Source: Marsupella aquatica (Eukaryota; Marchantiophyta). From it: a stretch of 64,000 nt of DNA. This document shows positions 44,342 through 55,400 of this stretch, in pieces; within the stretch, counting starts at the first letter, position 1, and the number at the start of each line of letters is the position of its first letter. The DNA lies in NCBI GenBank assembly GCA_973895155.1, contig OZ316896.1:13144001-13208000 (forward strand), read 5' to 3'. Below the pieces are notes generated by a model, which saw only the letters and a list, made by a program, of their open reading frames with translations, did not search any database and was not told where the DNA came from. The position numbers were made by a program, and so were the translations under genes.

Positions 44342-46171
44342 ATGCCTCGAATGTCTAATTGCCAAAGAGCAATGCAGCCTGTGAAAGAGATGTTGATGTT
44401 AAATATAATACTGCACAGTTCTAGTGAAGATGAACTACATACCGGGAGTGAAGGCGATTGTAGTGATGCTACAACACCCACAGACTGTACGTCTGACAAA
44501 GATTTTTATTCATCATCTGACTCCGAGGCTACGGCAAACATGTATGACCTTGAGGGCAATTCAGATGACCTGCTTGAGTTGTACAGTGTAATGGAAAACA
44601 CCAGATATTTTGTTGAGAAGACTATCACCATCAAATCTCGGGAGTTTGTCTTGCAATTTTTTGATAAACTTCCACCTTGGTTATTCAGGCAGATGGCCAG
44701 AATGGACAAAGCCTCTTTCTTTGCTTTAGTACACCTAATTGAGGATCATCCAGTTTTTGTCAATGATTCACCATATGAACAGGCTCTAGTGGAATGGCAA
44801 TTAGCTGTTACCTTGGATCATTTGGGACATGAAGGCAATGGGGCTCGTCTAAATTGTCTCATTCCAACTTGGGGAGTTTTTTTGTTGTTGGAAAAAGGGG
44901 AGCACAGGGCCCATCAATAACAAGCACGGGGATGAAGGCCACCCGGAAGGAAACAAAAGGGCCCAACACCCGGGCCATAGACCCCAGAAACACCAACCCT
45001 AGTCAGGCCAGAGAGCCCCCGAGAGAGCCCAACACCGCCACCACAGATTCTCCACCCTGGAGATCCTGGAATTCATCAAACTACACTTCTCCTTTCCCTC
45101 TCTATGACTCCTATGTTTTCTCGTATTACCCCTAAGCTGACACTTATCATTGGTGTCCTCATTGAGGTGCTTCCAGTCATGATGATTCTCCTGTCTACTA
45201 CCCCTCTTGGGATTCTTGTCCTTGCGAGCGCAATGCCAACCAATATGTCCCACACGCTTACGGTGTTGGCTACTAACACAAAAAAACATCCTGTCAGTCA
45301 TCATTATCGTCCATTATCGTCCAACTTGGGGAGTTAGTGCAAGATCTCTCTGTAATTTCACAACTCATTGTTTTATTGCCATGGAAACTGCATTGAAGGA
45401 CCAGTTGAGATGGCCTGATCGTACTGAAAGACAAAACATATCAGAGGGGTTTTCAAAGAGAGGCTTCCCAGGGTGTGTGGGCCTCATTGATGGGACTCTC
45501 ATTCCACTTTCCCAATAGCCAAAGGATTCTGGAGAGTGCTACTATGATAGAAAGTGTCAGTACTCGATTAAAGCGCAAGTTATTTGTGACCACAAAGGGA
45601 AAATCCTTTTCCTTTACACTGGTCAGTGTCTTCTTCATATGTCTCTAGTTTTACACATGAGTACATGGTTTTTCATTGTTGGGATTGACATTATTTCACT
45701 GCTATGACAAGTATGCCTGGTTCTTGTTCAGACGTGCAATGCTACAAGAAGTTTTCACTATTCCGCAGACAAAATGATGGCATTCTCTTTGACCGTGGTC
45801 AATACCTTCTCGGAGACAGTGGGTATGCGTCCATGCCACACCTGGTTTCCTCATACAAAAGGACAAAATGCAACTCAGACCATGAAGACTTCAACATGTG
45901 TGTAGCCAAGTGCAGGGTAACGAATGAGCATTGCATTGGTGTCCTCAAATCGCGGTGGTACTCCCTTAGAGAAATGCGAGTCCAATTGAAATCAAAAGCA
46001 AACAACTTCTTTCTAGTGAGGTGGATTGTAATGTGTGCACGGTTGCACAACTTTGTCATTAATAGGAACGACCTCTGGACTGATAAGGATGAGGAGATTA
46101 CAATTGACAATGTTCACTCAGAAGATGAAGGTGTGGATTTCATAGTAGACCCTCGACCTCGACATGGTTGA
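44342..46171 (+). pseudogene. PIF/Harbinger-type transposase, broken
   Basis: DDE transposase of the PIF/Harbinger (DDE_4) type, in three pieces. Piece 1 (44,342-44,878) has an acidic N-terminus, then FFALVHLIEDHPVF and LAVTLDHLGHEGNGAR, the helix-turn-helix region. A 442-bp insert follows. Piece 2 (45,336-45,518) continues in frame with GFPGCVGLIDGT (first Asp), then hits TAG at 45,516-45,518; coding sense continues beyond it (ECYYDRKCQYSIKAQVICDH). After a probable intron ending near 45,712, piece 3 (to 46,171) has PGSCSDVQCY, LGDSGYASMPHLV (second Asp) and TNEHCIGVLKSRWYSLREM (the Glu). All three catalytic residues survive. The family cuts and pastes DNA with 3-bp TWA duplications, but I could not find the terminal repeats. 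It is dead because of the insert and the stop. Confidence 0.85.
44864..45335 (-). mobile_element. Retroposed 442-bp insert with 15-bp target duplication
   Basis: The insert at 44,879-45,320 interrupts the transposase frame. It is bounded by the identical 15-bp direct repeat ccaacttggggagtt (44,864-44,878 and 45,321-45,335). Read on the minus strand it ends in an A-rich tail (ccaacaacaaaaa), as expected for target-primed reverse transcription by a LINE-type machinery. Deleting the insert and one repeat copy restores an unbroken transposase reading frame across the junction. A minus-strand frame within it includes KRVGHIGWHC, resembling the second half of a CCHC zinc knuckle, so the source may have been a knuckle-encoding mRNA; that part is tentative. 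Confidence 0.85.
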
Positions 46172-48100
46172 CCCCAACCACAGAGTGTTACCTTACAAAA
46201 CAACATCATGCAATGGGCAAATGTTGCAGTTTCACAAAGAACCGGGTGGATGTCTCTATGTCGGAAGTACTCGAAATGTTACTTAATTAGCACTTGAATG
46301 GGATGTACTCAAATGCTTATTATCACTAAGACAACATGGATTTAAAGCTAAAAAACCTATATGTTCCTACAAAGAGCATTTTGGGATCCCGTTCAAGTTC
46401 AAAGGTTTGGATGGTGATCCCATCTGAACTGACAGAGATTTTGAAAACTGAAGATTACAACACAATGGATGTTCTCTTAAGATTTTGGATTTTGCAGGAA
46501 ATACATACTAACCAGAGCATGTCTTTAATAGTGTTTTTTGTTCACAGATAATTTGCAAGTGAAAGCTCAGATGGACACACAGGTTTGGCACTCCTTGGAT
46601 GGACACAAGAACTTTATTGTGTCAGGATGTTCTTGGAACCTAACAGTGTAAGAGGTTATATACATGATGGTAATTAGAGTAACCTATTAAACCAAAGTTA
46701 ACTCCTTCAATTGAAAAAGAATGGAGGCCATGGGATGGACAAAAATTAGAAGGATTCCACTTAAAACCTTGAGTATACTACCAACCTATAACTGCAAGTT
46801 TACATGTCCTCTCTTGAACAGAAGTGTACAATGTGTAACATTTCAATTGTGTCCATCAGGGTCTGCATACAGTCCATCCCAGTTCACGGCAAACACTTGT
46901 GTCCATCAAAGCTTCGACTTCCATAACCTGACATCTACTAATTATTATTTATATTTTTTTACATTTATTATATATCTAATTCAATCGCAATGTGAATGTA
47001 CTGTTCAGACGCTACAACATGTCCTTGAGGCATAGCTCAAGTTGAGGGTGCAGGTGGAGAAGTGGTATCAAGGGCAAAGTGAATCTCTGATTATGGCACA
47101 GCTTGTGAGGAGTTATCTAAGTATATGATCATAATGTGAACCTACAATTCAGGGCCTACAGTCTATAGTTAAGCCTCTAGACCATGACTATTAGGGCATA
47201 ACTGAAATTGGGGGTGCCGGTGGAAAACAAAGATTGGGGGCAGGGTAAGTCTGCAAAAATGAGACATTGCTTTAGTCACTGAAAACCAATTGAGTGCAAG
47301 TAATGAGCAACATGCTTCAACTTTCTCACCTATATTTAAGTTCAAAGAAGGGGGCTAATATATATTCATAGTCATGGTCTTTAGGTAAACGAGACCTACA
47401 TTCTAACTTCTTAATTAAGTGATCATGGTTATGGGTATTTTAAATAGCTTACTTCACTTCTACTTGACTAAATGCCTTAGTCACGTACTGGACACCAATT
47501 GAGCGCAAACCTTGAGCTTGGCTCAGTTTGAGCGTAGGAATTGGCGATGGGACTCCAAAAACTAACAATGGGCAATGGGCTTCAACATTCTCACCTCTGT
47601 TTAAGTTCAAAGAGGGGGACTAATCTTACTATAAAAGCACCAACTGAAGCCTATTCTTAAGGGCCTAGTTCTAGAGTGAAACCTCTAGACCGTAACTCCT
47701 AATACAAACAAAACTAATAATAAGGTTCAATAAAGTCAAAATGATGGACAAAAATGACATTGACTCTGAATAAAGACAAAACTGAAATGATGGACAGAAA
47801 ACAAGTATGAAGCAATGACTAACCAAAATAGGATATAAATTTTATTGTACAAGATTTTTATTCATATCTATTTACTTTCAAGGAAAGGGTCATCCGGGCT
47901 GATAGTCTATATTCACAGTCAAGGGCTTTAAGTAAGCAAGACTTTCTGTGCATTTTTAGCTTTTTAATCAAGTGATCATGGCTATGGGTGTTTTCAATGG
48001 CTTACTTTACTTCTACTTGACCTTTAGTGTAACGAAAACCAAGCTTGGGGCAGTGTGCGTGTGAGTGCAAGAAAGAAAACTGCCCTTTCTTGAGGCGAGG
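46172..48100. repeat. Gene-free repeat mosaic
   Basis: After the transposase come AT-rich sequences without a supported gene. Between 47,290 and 48,020 segments recur about 270-550 bp apart: 'gcttcaa.ttctcacct..tttaagttcaaaga.ggggg' (47,315; 47,580) and 'ttaa.taagtgatcatgg.tatggg' with following blocks (47,410; 47,965). The second copy of the dispersed repeat from the left of the window lies at 47,640-47,905. Confidence 0.6.
47640..47905. repeat. Dispersed repeat, copy 2 (pairs with 1.15-1.44 kb)
   Basis: Same orientation and block order as 1,147-1,440. Divergence is considerable and several indels are present. Confidence 0.6.
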
Positions 48101-49471
48101 GTTTTAGGTACATTCTTCACGAGCTCTCCTCCTTAGTCACGCTGATATCGGACACGAAGTGAAACCCGGGACAAGGTGTGCAGCACATCGATCCATCTCC
48201 GTGGGCAGTTTCTCTCAGCTACTGTACTGTTTCTGCATTACTTTTTGTGTTTCTGTTGCGCATCTGCCGTTTCCTTTTGTGCTTCCGGTACTTTGGACTA
48301 ACTTATCATGCGGAGAGATTCTCCACTGCCGTTGTGGTTGGGATTTGAATTCGCTCTCGCTCCGTGGTTCTGTGCTTCTGCCATTCAGTAGACCAGAGTA
48401 CCTAATTGGAAGTAGCCAATGCTGTGCGTATGTACGTCCATCCGAGGTTGATTCACAAAGTCAGTTCTGCTGTGTAAGGCGTAGAAATATGCTATCTATC
48501 TCTCTAAACTGTGTGCGTGTCTGTGTTTCTGTCAATAGCATTCGACCGTCCTGTTTCTCTGGAGTGGAAAGGAGAGTCATCCATTCATGTTTTCCTTCCA
48601 AAGTGGACATTGACATCCATTGATTGATCGATGCTCCTTTGAATTGTAGGGTTATATCAGTTCTTCGCATAAATCTTCAGTGTCTCTTGGTGTCCTTTAC
48701 GTTGAGAGGCTTTCTTCCTTTATCCTGTCTGTCTGTGTCTAAAGGATTCGATTCTCCTTTGCTTCGAAGTAGGATTGAAGAGTCATTGGTCCCCTCTTTT
48801 GGAAGTGGATGTGACTTATTTTCTGTCTCTGAATTGTAGGATTGTATCGCTTGTGCACCGATCATCTGTTTCTCCAGTGACGTCTGTGTCTCATTTGGTG
48901 AAGAAAGGCTGATAGTGGTACATTCATTTTATGTAGTGTTAAGGCCCCGTGGACTTAAAACGTACGAATCATTCAATTAATAATTCTCGTAACTGAAACT
49001 GTTGAATTACCTGCTGTTGAATCTGAACTCTCCTTCTTGCATGTCACTTAGTTTTGCACGTACCCTCCTGCATTTATAGTTGGGAGCTTGAAATTCAGCC
49101 CTTAATTCTCTCTGCTTACAGCCTCCTTTCATTCAATTGGTTTCGCTTGTTTTTTCGCATGGGCGGGTGGAGTCCGGAATAATTCATTGCTGGTCTTTTC
49201 ATACTTGCAGGAGAAAACATTGTTGTCCTCTTGGCATTAGTGCCTCGGGCCGGGTACATATTCGTAGGGTTACATATGATCCAAGATTCTTACCAAAGAA
49301 CAGACCTGTTGCGGGAATTGCATACTTTCATGAGGAAGGAGGGGTGACTGGTAAAGGAAATTGTGTGGATTAGAGATGCTAGGTGGGACGGAATTCCGTT
49401 GGAGCGGAATTACTGAGGACCCTTGGGAGGGGGCGCGGAGGGAGGGCCAGGGATCTTCGAATTAGGGTTGG
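48101..49471 (+). other. Promoter and 5' leader region of the Symplekin gene
   Basis: A CT-rich, moderately GC-rich stretch with no supported coding gene directly precedes the Symplekin start codon. No convincing TATA box was seen, which would be usual for a housekeeping gene. Short upstream ATGs are present near 49,137 and 49,423, out of frame with the main start. Confidence 0.4.
48490..48900. repeat. Diverged 200-220 bp tandem pair in the Symplekin leader region
   Basis: Blocks 'gtctgtgt.t', 'attcga', 'gagtcat', 'tggaagtggatgtgac'-like, 'ctctgaattgtaggattgtatc'-like and 'cttcgcataaatc'-like appear twice in order. The copies are old. The 154-codon frame at 48,159-48,623 overlaps the first copy, has Cys/Ser-rich low-quality sequence and is not considered a gene. 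Confidence 0.5.
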
Positions 49472-52400
49472 ATGGCAATGGTGGGAAGGATGGCCGGGGA
49501 ACGGGAGCGGGCGTTGGCCCTAATGAGCGATGCCAAGCTGCAGAGCGACTCGTCAGTAAAGACAGACACGCTGAAGCAGTTGATGGAGATCTTGCTGAAC
49601 AAAGAGCCTGCGTTAATCCCAGAGTTCGTCCCACGTCTCATGGAATTGCAGAAGGATCCCAGCAGCCCTGTATTGAAATATCTTGCGGAGTAGGTCTTCT
49701 TTCTTCTGCCCCGCCCGACCTGCAATGAGAAGGATGCCAGCATGCATTCAAACATGCCGCATCCATGCACGATACCTGGTTGAAGAATTAGCATGCAGGA
49801 GAGTCTCCAAAAGATTGGGATGTTCGCTTAGAGAGTGAGCGAGATGGTGAATGAGTGGATTGAAGTGAATACCTGCCTGCCTGTTTGCGTGAGAGGAAAG
49901 CCGATTTGTGTGGATTGAACTAGAGCCGACCTGGCGTCCATCCGTGAGGCGCTGAAGTATTAGGTATTTCACACAAGCAGAAGCCGGACAGAACGTGAAA
50001 CAGTTGCTGAAGTTTTCTGTCCATTGATTAGACGATAATGTGCGATGTTTGCTGTGGCAGGATTATAGAAGCAGTTGGTTTAAAATCGCGGGAGCATTTT
50101 TCTGTCATGGTGCCCGCACTTTTGGCCTTGTTGCATGACAACACACCTGCAGTTGCGCGACGAGCTATTTCTACTGGAACGAGTCTCTTCCGCAACACTC
50201 TGGAACAAGTCGCTCTACAGGTAATGCTTTCTCTCTGCGTTCCCTCCAAATCAGTAGTTGTGAAGCGCTGTCATAACTTTTGCTCCTTTTCGTTCATATT
50301 CTTAGTTCAGAAGTTATTCGCTATTCAGTGTCGTACATATATTCAGTATCACTATGACTGTCACTGAACCATACGCTTTGGTGGGGCGGGGTATTCACAG
50401 GGTATATACACTGGACAAGTCGACGCTCGCTTACAAGATGCATGGTTATGGATGACAAGATTCAAGGAAGAGGTTTATCCTGCTGCCTATCACGTAAGCC
50501 AGTACCGCCTTCCTTCACGTAGTCCAAACCTGGGGATTATAGCGGATAATGTTTTCGAATGACAGATTATGTTACGAAAATTAGGGGTTTTTGTTTGCAA
50601 GCTCTACAGTTTAGCTGCAGAGTAAGTTGATGAATGGATTCTCAAATGTATGAATTTGGGCTGGCATCTAGCCGAGTTTGGAGAGGATAAGTTCCCATCG
50701 TGGTCACGAATTTCCTAGAAGAAAACTTCGGTCTGTTGATTAAACTACCGTTCTTGGAGTACTTCTGATATTGAGAATTGGCCCGCTTTTTACAGCATGG
50801 CAACGACGGAGTCCGGCTGCAGGCTATCAAGTTTGTGGAAAACACAATTTTGCTGTTCACACCTGATTCAAATGGTTCTTCTCGACCTCCTCCTCAACAC
50901 GAGATCGCAGATGGTAGGAGTTTTGAAAGATCATATTCAGAATTATAAATTACAGTCTTTTCGTTCATGAGTCTTCTACCATAGGAAGCTGGAAGTCGAC
51001 GAGTTCTTTTGTAAATGATAATCTAGTACTGTGGCCATACTATCAATGCCCTTGTGTTTAATAACTCGAAATGACGTCTTCCACCGTAAAGAGCAATTTG
51101 CTGATCACATGATAACGGGAGCCCTATCTCCAGGGAACTCTCCTGGCTTCAACCTAGCTTGGATAGCAGGTGGGCACCCTGTGCTCGATGCCGCTGCTAT
51201 GGGACAAGAAGCGAGCAAGAACCTCGGTCTCCTGCTAAATCAACTCCGACCGGTTGAAAGCTCTACACTCCCTGGTCCCGTCGCCATTGTTCTCGTGAAT
51301 AGGTAATTCCCGCTGTTCCTTCAAGAAGTGATGTTCTGGTTACACCCTCTCTCTCTCTTGCAATCCTACTAGGTCCTCTTCCCCAATTTTTTCCAGCCAT
51401 TTTGTTTTGAAATCCTTTAGTCTTGTCTCAGAAGATTCATGAAGGGATTAGGAGCCGGGAATTGAACGTCTAAGAGGTGGCTCAGAGGCTAACTGGAGAT
51501 TATAACTTCAAACAAGCTGATCTGCTCTGATTGTCTTCTGTTGGCTCCATGTTTCGTGCTTGCGGGTCTAATTTAACTATGTAAATAAGTAGAGCCTCAA
51601 TCCTGTCTCTTCAGCTACCTCGTTCTTTCTGTCTTTCCCAATCTGGCGATCTGTGGGCTTGAAAATCGAATTATTCCCTTGACACTTATCTCTTATGGCC
51701 CTTTTGAATAATGTGCAGCCTAGCAGCAGTTGCAAAGCGAAGACCGTCGTTGTATGGACGTGTCTTACCTGTATTGCTTGGGCTGGCCCCCAATTGTGAG
51801 AATATTAAAGGAGGACAAGTTGCAAGTGTCGTTCATGCATTGAAGAACGCCTTTCTGACTTTGCTGAAGTGCACCCATTCTGGAGCTGGACCGGTATGCC
51901 GTTATCGCATTTAAACGCTAAATCTACAGTCATACTGCCAAGAATGGTGGGCGAAAAACTGGTGTTTGCAAATACGATGTTTGTTTCTGGCTGGCACCAT
52001 ATAATCTTCGTACAGGAATTGCACAAAGCTTGGACTTACTAGTTGCAGAATTGGATCTGTCTATTTGCAGTGGAGGGAACGCTTAGTAGCAGCTTTGCGA
52101 TCTATGAATGCTGGCGATGTTGCTGAATCAACTTTGAGGCAAATGGACAGAGCCATGCGAAATGCTGAGAGAGAACGTGCTTCTAGAGATCCCCGCGCAG
52201 TGAAGGTTCGTTCTCACACTCAATTTCTGGAAGAGCTTGACTTTATTCATGCCTGCTCTGATGCCATTTGATGCCTCTCAAAGAGTTTCCAAAATCAACT
52301 TTGTGGTGATCATGAGAATAGAGAATCACTTTGAGTATCACGTCAAATGCACGAAATCCATCCAAACAGTATTGTAGTGATATTTTACTTATTTTAGAAC

Positions 52401-55400
52401 GTGAGATTCTCCACCAACCTTTGACTAGGAATGACTTGACGGTTTATTTCCATAGCAATTATGTAGCTGAAGCTGTACAGAATTGAATCAGAATTCTGTA
52501 CTTTTGCACACGATGGTTCAGAAATGTGTCATTTCAGTAATAGAAATGTGGTAACGGAAAAGGTCACTTCCATTACGTATCATTAGTAGTTAGCGTCACA
52601 TGTGGGTTTGAAAGAATTTAAGGGTCATGCACATATCTTTTCCCTCACAAACCCCTAGGTTCACCCTGAGGGAGAGTGGAAGATCCAAGTCAAACCAGTG
52701 CCAGTAAGCCTGTCCTGCCCACTCTGTCCAAGTGATGGAAGTTGTCAAAGCACCAGTCCAAGAGCTAAGATTTCCGATGTGTTAGCCAATGGGAAGTTGG
52801 GCCAAAAGGTAGGAGTTTAATTGATACGGACAATCGAAATGATTTTGCAAGTTCATGTCTCACCATGTATGTTTGGTGAGAACTAGGTAATGTGGACTGA
52901 CTCATTGTGGCCCGTACCTCAGGACGAGGGAGTTCTTCCAAATTTGCAGACTGCAGACGCTTCACGAAAGAGACCTTTGATGCAAGAAAATGGAAACCTA
53001 CCAATAGAGTCCGATGGTGCTAATGGTAAACGAATGCGGGCATTGCAAAATACAGGAGCTGTACAAAGCATGCAGCAGGATGGCAACAATAATGAGCTCC
53101 CTCCCGCGGCATGGACTAGAGACATTGGACAGGCTCCTGTACAGCAAATGATTTCAATGATTGGGGCCCTCCTTGCACAAGGAGAAAGAGCATCTGCATC
53201 AGTAGAATTGCTTGTTGCAAATATTGCTCCAGATATGCTGGCTGACATCGTGATTGCAAACATGACTCATCTTCCCGCTACCATGCCACCAGTGCAAGTT
53301 GGCGAAGATGATACTTTCGTTGCCGTCAGTATGGAAGGTGTTTTTCCTCTCGGTTTAGGTGTGCCTACAGCATCTCCACCAACAGCAGTGCCTCCTCCAA
53401 CTTTGGTCCCTCGTCCAGTAGTGGGCCCTGCAATGGTGGTTCCTGCCGTAGTGGTTCCTCCTATAGTGGTTCCCGCTGTGATTATACCTCCTGCTACAGA
53501 TTCTTCAACTCCCTCCCAAACTTCAGCCGATGCTCGCAGGGATCCACGAAGGGTTGGTGCCTAACAATAAACCTGCACACATGTAATTTATGCAGATTTG
53601 AAGTGTGTATCTGTGATCATTGATATAATGCCCGAGCTTTTGTCCTGTTCTTGCTATTGCCCATGTACCTATCATTTTATGTCTTGAGAATTTTTTTGAA
53701 GGTTCTTGTTCACCGAAACCACTGCTCATATTTTTCCTGTGTATCTTGTCCAGGATCCTCGACGACTTGATCCACGTCGTGTATCCCCAGGACCAGGTGG
53801 CTCGCTGGCATCACCTAAGGACGTGGACACCAATATTGGCAGTGTACCGCTTCCTGTTTCGGAGTCTGTTGTGCATCCGGTTGATGTTAAGTCTGAAGTT
53901 CTGGCATCAGGGAACATCAGAGATCCAAGGGCATCATTACAAAGTTTATCTTCTCCCAGGCCTTTGCCTGTCAAAGTAAAATCTGAACCGGTAGATGAAC
54001 TGCCTGGTCCACCAGCCCCCCGACCCGTTTCACCTATACCTGCTGCCACGGTCAATATGCCACCGATCACTATGGCCCCTATGCCTCCAGTACCTGCGGC
54101 AGTGAAGCAGGAACCAAGTGAAGGAACTACTCCTCCAACAAGTATTCCACCAGCCCCGTCTGCATTAAGAGATACAGGAACATCTGGATCTGGCTCATTG
54201 ACTGGAGGGATTCCCGTCAACGTACCTGTTCCCACAATCCCTGTCGTATCTCTAACAGATGAACAGCAGATGGCTCTTGGGAAAGCAGCTCTCGTTCGCA
54301 TATTGGAGGGACACAAGACAATTACTGCCGCAGGAGGTGATAGTTTGCGAATCGCATTGCTCGCTCGATTAGTTGCTCAGGCAAGTGCCTATCCTTATGG
54401 TACAGGACATTCATGTGTGGACCAAGTTGAGCTAAAGATCTCCTCGTTTGATGATATTTTTCTTACATCGCATATGATATAGATAAAGCAAGACAGATGA
54501 TGACAGCTGTGGCATGTGGTTTGCATCAAAACCATGATGGATTAGATGGCAATGGGGTGCCTGTATATGTCTTATGTCACGACACTGATTATTGTGAAGT
54601 AAGACGTCGATTATGGCGAATCAGGAGGCTCTCAACAGCTATTTGATTTGTTCAATGTTTTGACGATGATCCCTTTCCATCAGTCTTGTGAAGATGAAGG
54701 AGCAGTGGAGGTTGTTCGAAAGCACATACTTGCTGACTACCAAAATCATAAGGTCAGCCGTTTTCCTTCGCTTTTTATTTCTGCTAATTAAAGCATTTGG
54801 ATAATGAAAACGGCCGGTTGTCTCCGAAAGCTTGACACCAGATTTATGGACTGATATACCAGGATATGGTAGGTTTCTCTTCTCCTAGTCACGAGCCTCC
54901 TTTGAGCCACTTGGGGAGTATCATTGATGTTTCGGGAGGCTTTTTATTCTTCGCAGGGTCATGAATTGGCACTTCATGTTCTCTATCAACTGTATGCTGA
55001 GGAGGCATCAGAGGAGGGAAACTTCGATGCGTCCTCCCCGATTTCCATTGCATATGGCAGGCTTCTGACTTCTTTGGTACAATTGTGTTTATCCTCGACT
55101 GATTTATTGAAGTTAGCAAACTCTGTATAGCTCAAGAATATGGTGTTGTGGATGCATGGTGGTTCTCGATTGTGAACACATATCCTCTATGATATGGTAG
55201 GTGCATGCAAGTTATGATCTATTCCACCAATGTCCCTATACGTTGTAACTTGTACAATAGTAGTGAAGTACCGAAAAATAAAAGAGACCGAGGGGTGGAT
55301 TTGGGAAATGGCCCGGGGAATGATAATGGCAGGTTGTCTGGAATAGTCCTTCCGGATCGCTTCCTTGTGTGCCCCGGCCCACCAATTTCACATGTAATTG

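Noticed and set aside
44999-45304. 101-codon minus-strand frame as an independent gene
   Set aside because: It lies wholly inside the retroposed insert and is best read as a fragment of the source transcript.
48159-48623. 154-codon frame upstream of Symplekin
   Set aside because: Cys/Ser/Val-rich sequence without a domain, partly within a diverged tandem repeat, in the likely leader or promoter region.
53726-54316. 196-codon frame antisense to Symplekin exon 9
   Set aside because: Mirror of a Pro/Gly/Val-rich coding exon; such antisense frames arise from codon bias.
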